The notes under the pieces were generated by a model, which did not search any database, was not told where the DNA came from, and saw only the letters and a program-made list of their open reading frames with translations. A stretch of 64,000 nt of DNA from Naganishia liquefaciens (Eukaryota > Basidiomycota > Tremellomycetes > Filobasidiales > Filobasidiaceae): positions 434,001-498,000 of the forward strand of contig BLZA01000049.1 of assembly GCA_013423385.1 (NCBI GenBank), written 5' to 3'. This document shows positions 49,774 to 60,517 of this stretch, in pieces. Every line of letters starts with the position of its first letter. The stretch's first letter is position 1. Made by a program: the position numbers and the translations under genes.

Positions 49774-52275
49774 CTAAAAGCCTTTCTTCGCCAGAAGATC
49801 CGACTAGGGGAGAAACACGTCGCGTTAGCATCGCATCTCCGGGAATCCAGAGGACGACTCACCACTTCAAGATAAAATGTGGCTGGCTTGAATTTGACAG
49901 CATTAAGGTATAGTCGAATGTTATTGGTCCAACCGACCCTAGAACAATATCATTTAATATCCCGACCGGTTACGCGTAATTGATAGAGCACTCACAAATC
50001 TGTGTGACTGACACCTTCCAATGTTCCCTGATATTCGCCATGCTGTGCACTCTTTACGCTAACCAGCCCGTCATTGGGCCCTTCGGCTGCATAAATAACA
50101 CTATGGGACCACCGGAAAGTGTCAAGATATCCCGGTTCAAAGCTTGCACCCCACGAGAAGTATCTGACGTCGGGATCATCGGGACACTCGTCGTTGAAGC
50201 TCTCCATACTTTTGGATCCAAGAGCCTCGAAAGCCATTCCGTCTCCGCCATTCGGCAATTTAAGGCTGTCCAGAAGGGATAACCAAGAAGGCAAATTGTC
50301 GCCTGTTGAATTGACAGTGAGCTCGAAGAAGACACGAAACGCAGACGGTACTCACGACCGATAATATTGTCGATAACATAGTCTGCAAAAGGTGACCCCC
50401 TGTGTGGTGTTGAAATCGTCGACAGACTGCACACCTTGAACTTGTCGGGCTTGAGCTTTGAAATCATGTATCGCCCGTCGATTCCTCCCTGACATCGGGG
50501 AAATGAGTCATCGGCGAAATGCAAAGCTTAGGCTCATAAACCTACCATGCTGTGGCCGATCAGGTTTACCTCCCTACCAGGATACTTCTCCTCAATGGCG
50601 GCCATCAAGATCTCTGAGCGTACTTTAGTACTAGATGTCGCAGGTACACGGGTTATCATGACTTCGCAACCATTGGCCTCTAACACTTCTCGAATGCCTC
50701 TCCAGTGCGAAATCTGAAGTCTGCAAATTTCTATAGGTTGAGCTGGAGTTCATCGCCTTTCTCTCGCTTTCTGTACGCACGGTGGAAGACTGGCGGGACC
50801 AAGATAATCGAAGCCCAGAAGACCGTGGCAGAAAACCAGCGGGTTCTTTGGCGTTGCATCTATTGTTGGAACCGTCAGCTCAGACCCCAGAGAAAGCATT
50901 CGTACGAACATTTCCTCTCAATCTTCGCCATGGACTCCTCGACATCAGCGCCCTTGTCCTCTTCCGACAACATGACATCGTGAGCCTTCTTCTTGGCTTT
51001 GGGATCCTTTTTATTCTCATCCGCGACGCCCGTTCCCTCCCATAGTGTCCTCCAAAGCGGTTTTCCCGCAGTATCGTTAATTGTCGGTGTCGAAGAGAAA
51101 GGCCGTGGAAGCTGCACATTTGGCAGACTGGGCAGATTCGGCCGCGACAACCCTAGATGCAGAGGGAATTGAAGCGAGGTAAAGGATGATGATCGTTTGA
51201 TCGATGTCGACCGTACTAGCTCGTGGCGTTCCTGGGGCGAAGAATTGACGTAGTTTTCGGCTTCAATGCGCTCGATCTCGAGAAGCGACGAGATCGTACG
51301 TTGTAGATGACGCGGTGGTGGCGACAGCGACGAAGTAGAGGAAGATCTATGCCGGAGCATTGGTGGTCTCCTGTTGACTAAGTCCTTTTGCGCCTTTACT
51401 CCTTGATCATCCTTCCGCAGGCTTTCTGGCATGAAGGCAGAAAACTGTTTGCCAGCCATGTTAACCTGGTTCAATATCCCTGACGCCTTCTTCCCGGCTG
51501 CCTCGAGTGTGGAAGCCGCCGGACGGGCATCTTGCTCCGTTGAACTCCGGACTCGTGATCGCTTTTCGGGTGATTGCCGGATTCTTTGGCTAAGCCCTGA
51601 CAAAAGATCCTGCTCGTGACCTTGTAACCTGACAGGCCGACCATGCACGGCCTTCAGCGTGTCCTCGAGCGTGTTTGTTGTCGGTGCCGGCTCTGGTCGC
51701 CCCTGTCGCTCAATTGAAGTCAATCGAGTCTCCCCGAGTCCAACAGATGCCACGGGTATTGCCTCTCCACTGATCTTGGCAATGGGTGTCGAATTCCCAG
51801 GGATCCGGGACAGCAGCAATGGCGCCCGTGCAATGTCCCCGCCGACTGGTACCAATCCGGATGACGCACGCGGATGGGTGTGTAAGTGCGAATGTGGAAG
51901 AGTCTGCAGGTGGGCTTGTGGGAGAGGCGTCACGTAAGGTGGGATCTCTGGATTTTTACTTGAGGGTCGGTCAGGCTCGGTTTCGGAGGCGCTTGACCAG
52001 TCTATGCTGGATGATCGCGTCAACGGCGTTTCGAGTGCATCTTGAAGCAGATTGGAAAGGGTCTGGGGAGCGGGCGGGTGACCATCCACAGTCTGCTGAT
52101 CCTGTCCGCCTCTCATTCTTCCTGACGAGTCTGACATTGGTGCATCACTGTTGCTCGCCATTTCGCGAAACGTTCCGAGCTTTCGGTTGCAAAAGACTGA
52201 AGCTGGAAAGCGTGCCGCAAGCGAGGTTTGCTGTGCAGACGGTCGTAACGAGCGTCTTGTTATGAGGCACAGCAT
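49774..52275 (-). CDS. TGL2-type lipase with long N-terminal region
   Basis: Seven exons (52275-50910, 50859-50781, 50720-50546, 50488-50356, 50302-49996, 49938-49863, 49803-49774) give 721 residues. The C-terminal 265 residues are a serine lipase: NPLVFCHGLLGFDYLGPASL, then the nucleophile elbow NLIGHSMGGIDGRY, STPHRGSPFADYVID, and YAAEGPNDGLVSVKSAQHGE. The closest known type is yeast Tgl2, a mitochondrial triacylglycerol lipase. The first 455 residues are mostly disordered, Ser- and Pro-rich. The first 30 (LITRRSLRPSAQQTSLAARF) are basic and lack acidic residues, like a mitochondrial signal. A GTTCGT donor after IERK joins in frame to YATPKNPLVF. The two parts could instead be read as two genes, but then the lipase would lack a good start. 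Confidence 0.82.
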
Positions 52276-52648
52276 CCGCTCATTGATGACCTTGGGAGAT
52301 CAGTGTATAATATGCGTTCCGCAGGATCAGACTTCAAGGCCCGCGTCAATAGTACCGCAGCGAGTCGCTATACGGTTCACCCTGATGCTCTTTGGCTCGC
52401 CGAGCGTGCGATCGAGAAATCTCGCCGAAGCGAAGTCGTCATGCAAAAGACGAGTCCCGATAACAGTTCAAGGCATTCTGCAGATCTGTCAACAGCGCCT
52501 TCCCTTACAATATCTGCATGGTGGGACCTTTGTCTTTTAACTGGAGCTGAGCTCCTCACGTAATCGCTACAGCAATTTTTGGAGCACACGTCTTTCCGCT
52601 TGACAACGTCAATAGCTAGCGAGCGCGTGGTCGTGTGCTTTTCTCATC
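52276..52648. other. Divergent promoter of lipase and PRELI genes
   Basis: About 370 bases separate the two starts. Both products are probably mitochondrial lipid proteins, so shared control is possible, but no motif is identified. Confidence 0.4.
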
Positions 52649-53614
52649 ATGGTCCGAGTCTTCAAGCATACCCATCGCTAGTGAGCACTCCGCTGATCAA
52701 CTTAGAAAGCCTTCTGACGGTCGTGTGTCTGCCAGTGAGGACGCACCTCAGACAGCGCTCCTCGCATTCTACTTGCGATACCCAAATCCTTTCGCAGCGC
52801 ATGTCCTATCATGCGATGTCATATCGCGCGAGATCGATCCATCGACTGGGACCATCAGTACACAACGGCTCATATTGAAAAAAGGCATCGTTCCGCGCTG
52901 GGCAAGAACTTGGTTAGAGAACTTCGGAATGATGGGTGGAGGAGGTCTCGAAGCTTGGGTGCTAGAAGAGAGCGAGGTGTGGGTGGATCCGCTCACAGGA
53001 GAGCTGCGGTTGAAGAGCATGACGAGGAATATCTCTCACAAAAAGTTGATGCATGTCGCGGAGGGGACCGAGTTAGAGTCTGCAGGACGTGGCAGGTGCG
53101 TTAATCCCTATTCTCGGATGCCAGGTCATTGACGTTTCCGTCGTCGAGCAGCGGGACATATCAGTATACAACGGCCCTCATTTCGTCGAACTTTGGCTCA
53201 GACTCCAGGCTGAGCTCTTTCGCCAGGGGCAGAATAGAGAACTGGGGAGCGGCCCGGTTCGAGAGCAATGCAGAAAGGGCAAGTCTTGTCAGTCCCATTT
53301 TGATTCGAAAACGAGACTTACCTTCCTCTTTTCAGGCGAGACAAGGGATGTCCTTAATCATGTCAAAACTGAGAGCATACCAACCGCTACCCAACACGCA
53401 GGAAGCGGAAGAAACTGACTGGTCAAGGCAAGCATCCCAAGAGCAAAAGGACCGGCGACCACATAGCTTTTACGCACAGAGGTCTTTCTCGCGTTCCAGA
53501 GCAGCACCAGCGTCAAATCGGGACGACGAATGGCAAGAATATCGACCGGCTGCTGAAAGACGGAGGGCCGGATCGCAGCGCGATCCCGAGGGAGACACGA
53601 GCTTAGCGCAATAG
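52649..53614 (+). CDS. PRELI/MSF1-domain mitochondrial lipid-transfer protein
   Basis: Four exons (52649-52680, 52736-53095, 53125-53287, 53336-53614) give 277 residues. PRELI-type proteins (Ups1-Ups3 in yeast) carry phosphatidic acid or phosphatidylserine across the mitochondrial intermembrane space. The start MVRVFKHTHRY and the core FYLRYPNPFAAHVLSCDVIS are typical. TGTISTQRLILKKGIVPRWA and NISHKKLMHVAEGTELE continue the fold. IENWGAARFESNAERASLAR matches the family's last helix. About 75 disordered, Arg/Ser-rich residues extend beyond the domain. Exon 1 has 32 nt. Which Ups protein it matches cannot be told. Confidence 0.9.
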
Positions 53615-54148
53615 TGGACACAAGGCCAATGCGAATCGCGCTACATACCATGATGCACAGGCATCATGCAATCACAAGGGGCGAGACAAGGCAATTCAAG
53701 CCGTGAAGAGCGCAACGCTACCTCGTCTAGCAGCAGAGCTAGGCAGTCCAAAAGGACTGGCTATTAATCTGCTCGCGGCGAGGACGACGACATCGATAAC
53801 GAATAATCGCATTGTATTATACAACCACACTCTGCATATTCTTCTCCCATCACATACGCTAGCTTCTTCAAAGCGCTCCTCTTGCCTGATCGTAAGGACA
53901 TGAAGGTCGAGCCTATGAGCCACAATCGCCCAGCTGGTCGTCACCCCTCCAAGTCGAGATCTTGAAAGCCGAAAAAGCCCCGGCATCTTGGTCGCGATCG
54001 ATCGACCACATGTTTCACTTGAGCGTCTTTATGACGAATCGCTCCGGCAGTCCGTTTTCGTTTCGCATTCGCCTCAAAGACAAATACTACAGTTGTATTC
54101 TCCTTCATGTCAAGAGCTTCGCTGCCATATTCAACTATAGAGAGAGCC
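53615..54148. other. Intergenic spacer before the ABC1-family gene
   Basis: Short frames only. It holds the promoter of the ABC1-family gene. An upstream in-frame ATG at 54107 could extend that gene by 14 residues. Confidence 0.4.
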
Positions 54149-56881
54149 ATGAGCTCCAGGATAACCTTGCTTCGTGCACGCGTTCCTCTCCCCTCCATCC
54201 ATTCAGCGCTAAATCGACATGCGAGCCCATCAACCGCGTATCCCGCTTTCAAGAATGCGCATGGACCAACACAGCCGCAACGTTACGCCTCTTCAGTAGA
54301 GCGCAACGCAGCAAAGACATTGAATGAGCTGCCAAAGAAGGATGCGTCACCGAGCAATGAAAGCGCGAATCAAAAGAAGTCCAGATTTTCCAGGTTTTCA
54401 AGGTTCGCCTTGGTATCGGGCGTGGTGGTATGGGTTGGGGTCGAGGTGGACAAGAGATATAATTCAGCGGCCATTACAAGAAGTATACGCACAGGATGGA
54501 TGGGGTATGTTTCTTCTCCGCGATTTTATCACAGGAATCTCACTTTCCCCGTTGTGAAGTATCGTTACAACGATAGATTGTGGGTGACTTCTTTCCCCCT
54601 GTTTCAGCCCTGTTCTGAGATCTTCCGGGTTACCAGATAAATGGAACTTCACGCCGTCCAACACAGCTGGAATCGATGCTCTGCACGAAAGAGTCGCTGG
54701 AAGATTACATTCGACCGTGATGCAGAATCAAGGACTCTATATCAAGATGGGACAAGCAATAGGTAAGTGTTGAGGCTTAGCTACACCGCCGACCGAAACA
54801 TGATACCCCTACCCGTCGTGTCCAGGACTCCAAGCTTCTCTCCTGCCGAAGCCATACAAAGAAGCATTTGCCAACATCTTTGACGCCGCCCCCAACATCC
54901 CGATCGAAGAAATCCAGCAAGTCTTCAGAGAGGACTTTGCGGGCAAGGTACCAAATCAGTTGTTCACCTCATTTTCTGAAACGCCGATTGCATCAGCTTC
55001 TATTGCTCAGGTGCACGAAGCTGTGATTGATCGACACGAGATTTTACCAGATGGCTCAATAGGCAAGCGCTGGCAAGAGAAGGTCGCGGTCAAAGTACAG
55101 AAACCAGCAATTCGCAAACAGATGGAGTGGGATTTATGGAGTTATCGTACACTCATGTATCTGACCGAGAAGTTGTTCGCTATGCCTAGTATGTCGACAG
55201 GGCGATCCATGTCCCGCTTGAGCTGATCACTGGGCATCCTTTCACGTCAACAGTGTACTTTGTGTAGGTCTGCTCTGTGTTGGCCTGCCACAGCCGATAC
55301 TGATGTTGTTTTGCAGGGCTGATTACGTCTCCCAGCAAATGCGTTTGGAAACCAATTTCATGAATGAAGCCACCAACGCGCAGAAATGCGCCGAGTTTCT
55401 CGCAAGCACGCCCGAATTGAAGGACAAGGTCTATGTACCCAAGATATATAACGAGGTGGCAAGTTCCGAGCGAGTCATGGTCATGGAATATGTCAAGGGA
55501 TGCAGGTGAGCCTGAATGCCGAAACGTGGTGAATGCCGAAACGTGGTTATCGTGCTGACATCCTTGCTTTTCCAAGGATAACAGATAGAAAGCAAATCGA
55601 AGAGTGGGGATTCAATGCTCGAGAGGTCATGGATACGGTTATCAGCTGTATGAGCGCCATGACGTTCAAGTGGGGCTTTGTAAGCATGTTGGCCAAAATT
55701 CGTGGCCGGACATTGATGTAAATGCCACGCAGATCCACTGTGATCCTCATCCCGGTAACATCCTGGTGAGACCTCATCCATCTAATCCAAAGAAACCTCA
55801 AGTGGTAAGCCAGATCATTGCAAGGTCTTCAACAGTCTCGCTCATTTGTTCTCATAGGTACTGTTGGATCACGGTCTATGTATGTTCTCCTACAACCGCA
55901 TATAGAGCGCGCACTTATTTGGAACCGACAGATATAACGCTATCAGACAAGTTCAAGAGTGAATACTGCCGACTGTGGCGATCTTTGTTCACGCTCGACA
56001 CCAAGTCGATAGAAGACATCGCCCTGAAGTGGGGTATTCAGCTGCCTGTAGACTTGTTCGCCTCGGCCATCCTTCTGCGGCCTTTCCAGGTGGATAAGCG
56101 CAGACGCGCTGCCCAGAATTTGCCAGAGGAACCGCCCAAGAGTGAATATGAACAACAGGTAGAGCTGAAGCAGAGATTGCGCAACATGCTTGCAAACGAG
56201 GCTTTGATACCCAGGGTACTTAAATGTTTTCTGGTCTCTGCGCCCCACTTACCTGTTTCTCATTCAGGAATTGATTTTCATCACCAGGAATCAAAGAATG
56301 TCCCAAGCGAACAACCAGGTATGGCCAGTTCATCTATAGGCTTTGCCGCATTACCATGCTGAAACATCCCTGCGATAGACTATCGGTTCACTCTCACCAA
56401 GAATCAACATTACTGCACACGTGAGTTGCGGATCACTATCCTCCTCGTCAAACTTGCTGAAAATCAGATTCCTTCAGTGGGCAGCTCGAGGCTACAAAGA
56501 GACCGCGGCACAGGATCGCTCGTTGCGAGCTGAAGGACTGAAGGGATGGCTACAAGACAGAAGAGACAACTTTATTTTTGGCCTAGCGCTTCTAGCATTA
56601 GACGCTAATTTCTGGACTACTCGTTTCAAGCAATGTGAGTTTCAGGGCTAGTAGCGTTCAACATCACTGACATTGGCCCGGCTCGTTAGGGTGGTACTCG
56701 AACAAGGGTAAGGGCGAGAAGGGCTGGGAGGATAATTTGCAGGCTCAGTTCGAGAAGGTAAGGATTAGCTCACGAACTGCCCTTTAGTGTTTGCTGACTG
56801 ACATTCCGATCGTTTGATATCTCGTAGATGGCTAAGGACGAGTTCGGTATAGATCTTCAGGACGACGTATTTTTGGGATGA
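54149..56881 (+). CDS. ABC1/ADCK (UbiB-family) mitochondrial kinase-like protein
   Basis: Fourteen exons: 54149-54504, 54608-54762, 54826-55188, 55254-55263, 55317-55505, 55577-55679, 55733-55804, 55858-55879, 55932-56215, 56268-56318, 56379-56420, 56478-56634, 56690-56757, 56828-56881; 641 residues. The family signs are LYIKMGQAIGLQASLLPKPY (KxGQ), PIASASIAQVHEA, the Lys in KVAVKVQKP, CDPHPGNIL and VLLDHGLY. It is closest to ADCK1/Mcp2 (Cqd2), which affect coenzyme Q distribution and mitochondrial lipids at the inner membrane. A basic N-terminus and one helix (FALVSGVVVWVGVEV) fit import. Exon 4 has only 10 nt. The join between exons 1 and 2 is uncertain: the region 54505-54607 could hold extra coding sequence. 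Confidence 0.88.
55514..55547. repeat. Perfect 17-bp tandem duplication in an intron
   Basis: Two head-to-tail copies of GAATGCCGAAACGTGGT lie in intron 5 of the ABC1-family gene. The copies are identical, so the duplication is recent. Confidence 0.9.
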
Positions 56882-57124
56882 AGCTCCGTTGTACAGGTAC
56901 ATGTTGAGTAATGGGGGATGATGTGACCATCGATAACCTGAAAGGACTGTTAGAGCGGTCTGTCTGCCTCGATATGTCGAGTGGCAGGATTACTAGTCCG
57001 ACGTCAATCTCATGCTGTGATTAGGCGCCCATTCATCACCCCTCAAACAGCTGGCCACAACGCCATCGAACGTCTGTATTTTATTTCAGGCGAGATCGCG
57101 AACGGGTTTGGATTTTAGAGTATT

Positions 57125-57923
57125 TCAATGCTGTTTACTGGCATAATGCTCATGTAGATACAACTTTGCGAAAAGCAGATTATAAGACAGAGATGAACAG
57201 GCCACGCACCTTTCACTTACCCAATTCAAACCATCCTCCCAAGTGTCCTTTTCTCCCATTCTCTTCAAACATTCCAAGACTGCGGGTTCTGCATGGCCAA
57301 GCTTGGTCAAGACCTGATATATGATATAGACTCGAAGCAAATGCTTTTCCTTGGCAACTGGATCAGATGGTATGGATACTCTTGCAACTGATTTCATGAT
57401 CGGATTAGTCTATCCTTTCATCAATTCACAAAGCCTGAGAGAACTCACCCTTGTCGGGCCTCTGTTCGCGATCAGCCTCCAGGATCTCATCTCGCAGGGA
57501 TGGATCGATGTCCAGACGGATATAACCTTTAATCATCCTTTTGTCGAAATCGATAGCCTAGGACCCGCGAGCATTGACATGCGATCCAACCAAGATGGTT
57601 GTTTTGGACTTTGAGCTTACTTTCAGGATCTTTGCCACTTCCCTGTCTCCCTTCTCCTGCAATCGCTCGACATATCCTTGATAAATGCCCTCCTCGAGCT
57701 TCGAGTCGTCCTCCCAATCCAGTCCTTCCGCTACTTTTCCGTTGCATACGCCACCTGAGCCATCGGCTCCTGACACAGCATTATGTATTTCGGTCTTGGA
57801 AGCATCGTCTTCGGGATCCGTGACGGCTTCCGACTCGGGCTCAGGGACGATTTTTTTGGGCTGAGAGGTCGTCGCGAAGCCTCGCGCGACGGGCTTCAGG
57901 GCTGCCTTCTTCTTCTTAGCCAT
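57125..57923 (-). CDS. DHX29-like helicase, N-terminal part only
   Basis: Four exons (57923-57621, 57557-57449, 57387-57221, 57163-57125) give 205 residues. The start MAKKKKAALKPVARGFATTS is the hallmark N-terminus of fungal DHX29-type DEAH-box RNA helicases, followed by an acidic linker and the helical region LRVYIIYQVLTKLGHAEPAV and LKRMGEKDTWEDGLNWLYLH. In full-length relatives this leads into a large helicase core of about a thousand residues. Here the frame stops eight residues after that point, and the next gene on the lower side (ABC1 family, ending at 56881) leaves just 243 bases. No helicase motifs (GxGKT, DEAH) exist nearby. It is either a truncated gene or a stand-alone N-terminal protein. 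Confidence 0.7.
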
Positions 57924-58191
57924 ACTGTGAGCTTGGAATCTTCCAACTATGGACACGGGAATGGCACGACAGCCCATGAAACATGTCTGCACATTATCAT
58001 GAACGAGCGCGAATGGTCGAGAGTTTGGATGTGCGATCGGGCGCTCATCTGAAACGTGACTCGTCATACCTCGTCGTCATACCGAGTACAGCTCGCTTCG
58101 GCAGAGTCTATATCCGTCCTGAAAGTGTGTGACGCTGCTCGCAATCAAGACGACCTCTGTGGCAGCCTCATTGCGCTCACCTGACATCACC

Positions 58192-60072
58192 ATGAAGTTT
58201 GTTCCCCCTCTGACTACCTCCATCACGTACACCCCGATGGACGGATCGTCCTTTTCCGAACCGAAACACACGGTCCTCATCTACGGCGCGACTTCGTATA
58301 CGGCGCGTCTCCTCATCGACTACCTCTCGGACCATCCGGAGAGGAAACAGTTCACGTTTGCTCTAGCTGGTAGGAATCCGGACAAGTTGAAAAAGTTGGT
58401 GCAGGAACTGCACCGCGACGGTGAAGATGGAGATGAAGATTCAACCAAGTGGATCGCTTGCTCGTTGGAGGAAACAGAAGAGGGCCGTAAGCGTGTAGCG
58501 GAGATGGTCGCGGATGCCGCTGTGGTGATCAATCTAGCGGGTGAGGGGGAGAAACTCTGATCGTCTGCATTTGCGACTCTGGCTGATCCAGTGCATTCAG
58601 GGCCGTATTCGAAGCATAACGCTGAGATGCTGGTTCGAGCCTGTGCCGAGCTCGGTCGACATTATGTCGATTTGACCGTAAGCAGCTCATAACTATGTCG
58701 AGAACTAGGGCTCAACTGTGGTCCGTTAAGGGAGAAACCTTTTGGATCAAGGAGATGATCGAAAAGTAAGTCTGTGGTTCTCAGAGTTTGGACACCAACT
58801 GATATCGAATGCCATGGCAGATACGACTACCTTGCCTCGAAGACTCATGCAATCATTGTCCCAAGTTGCGGGTTTGATTCAATTCCCTCGTAAGTGCCGT
58901 TATGAAGACTTTTTAAGGGCATTTCACTTGATCTCGCTTATATTCTTCATTCCAGCGACATTCTGGCATATAAATCGGCGCAACATCTCGCCAAGATTGG
59001 AAAATCGAGTGATGCGCACATTGAACTGTCGCAGACCTTCTTCAATGCCAAGGGAGGTGTCTCTGGAGGAACAATCGCAAGTTTCAAGGCACTCTCCGAA
59101 ACCGATCCATACCGCGTCAAGCGTGGAATGGGAGAATACGCGCTAGTTACCACTGGAGGTCGGTGTCTTTTCATGAAGGGAAGGTTGAATCTCACGACTC
59201 TAAATTGTTCCGTCCTCTCCAGCGTCCCGGGGCGTGTCCTCGATCGGTATCCGACCATATTACACCAACCCGTTCATCCCGGCACACGGCTCCTTTTTCG
59301 TCATGGGTCCCGTCAACAGTGCCGTCGTTCGTCGTTCCTGGGCACTGTTTCGAGCACAACAGAGGATGGCACCAGACGCCAAGACCGTTTCATACGGAGA
59401 CGACTTCACGTATTCCGAGTCTCAAGTGTTTGACAAACGGGGCGGTTTGGGCTCGCGTCTAGTAGCTTGGGTAGTGGGACTGCTCTTGACTATCGGCTTG
59501 GCCGCGATTATGAAGTCAAGAATTGTAGGTTGGAGCGGCGAGCACCTCGTTGCGTGAACTGACGCCGGCTGGTGGCAGCTGCGGGCCGTATTCTTCAGGA
59601 TTGCTCCACAACCGGGAAGTGGACCGGACGAAAAGTCAGTAGAATTTCAACAGCGCAGTGCCAGTATTGAAGATCCCGTTTACTTAGAACCCTCCATGGC
59701 GGCTGGCTCGAAGGCACCAACGTCTCCAAGTCCTCGAGTCAGCATGTTGTCGTTTCCACCATCACGGGCCAAGGCGACCCTGGTTACTGGCTGACTTCGC
59801 GTGAGTTTGAAAGGCAAAACGAAGGTGGGAAAACCTGAACACGGCTGACGTTGCAATCCGGCCACTTAGGAATGCTCGTCGAATCCGCTCTTGCTCTCAC
59901 GCTGTCGCACGACCGACTGTCTCCTATGGCGAAGCAAGGAGGCGTACTCACTCCTGCTGTTGCGTTTGGCGACGTGATCATTGACAGGCTGAATGCCACG
60001 AAAGAATTCGAGATTAAGAGCATGACTTTGGATGAGTGGAGAAAGAATCGGGAATCAAAGAAGAATGTTTAG
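58192..60072 (+). CDS. Saccharopine-dehydrogenase-like oxidoreductase (SCCPDH type)
   Basis: Nine exons (58192-58540, 58601-58677, 58731-58765, 58821-58889, 58956-59158, 59223-59524, 59579-59634, 59688-59800, 59870-60072) give 468 residues. The Rossmann start is HTVLIYGATSYTARLLIDYL. It is followed by FALAGRNPDKLKKLV, DAAVVINLAGPYSKHNAEML, and CAELGRHYVDLTGETFW. The Cys-Gly-Phe-Asp-Ser motif (IIVPSCGFDSIPSD) is typical. A hydrophobic helix (LVAWVVGLLLTIGLAAIM) lies near residue 330. These fungal and animal proteins are often found on lipid droplets or membranes, and their substrate is unknown; they are not the lysine pathway enzyme. The start faces the helicase fragment, 268 bases away. Confidence 0.9.
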
Positions 60073-60517
60073 GCCTCGCCGGCGGGGCATTGTAGCAATC
60101 CAGCAGTCAAAGTCGCCAAATACAGCTCAAGATATAGAGTTCAGTGGCCAAAACGCGGACAGGGATTCCCTTTAGACCGCGCGTTTGAATTCATCGCGCT
60201 TTTTCCACCTTGCTGAGAGAAGCGCGGCATTTCATGCGCTTACGGTTTTCGAAAAATTGGGCAGCTGAGGCAGGCCGAGCGAGCGGGCGGGCCGTGTGAG
60301 GTGTCGACGGTGGGCATCCATCCATCCTATACAAGCTTGTCGGCCGTATCGTTCGCCACTTCGCGCTCTCCGTGGCTCTTGTCGTCTAAAAAGGCTTCGG
60401 TCTCCCTCCATCACTACAGTGAGTGCCGGCGAAGAGACGCAAGACTTGCCGCAAAGGTTGATTCGCGAGACTTTGTTCCTAGCTCTTTTCCCCCTCCAAA
60501 AAAAAAGACATATCAAA
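60073..60517. promoter_or_regulatory. Upstream region of the SSB-type HSP70 gene
   Basis: About 445 bases between the SCCPDH-like stop and the HSP70 start. It includes pyrimidine-rich stretches and ends in CCCCTCCAAAAAAAAA just before the ATG, a usual context for strongly expressed fungal genes. No heat-shock element series is evident, in line with a constitutive ribosome-bound HSP70. The region from 60415 on has a possible untranslated-leader intron donor (CAGTGAGT). Confidence 0.4.

Noticed and set aside
50546-50900. Lipase as a separate gene starting at MLSLGSEL near 50898
   Set aside because: This start lies in what reads as a 50-nt intron. The splice from the upstream exon restores the IERKYATPKNPLVF sequence expected for the family. 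It is kept as an alternative only.
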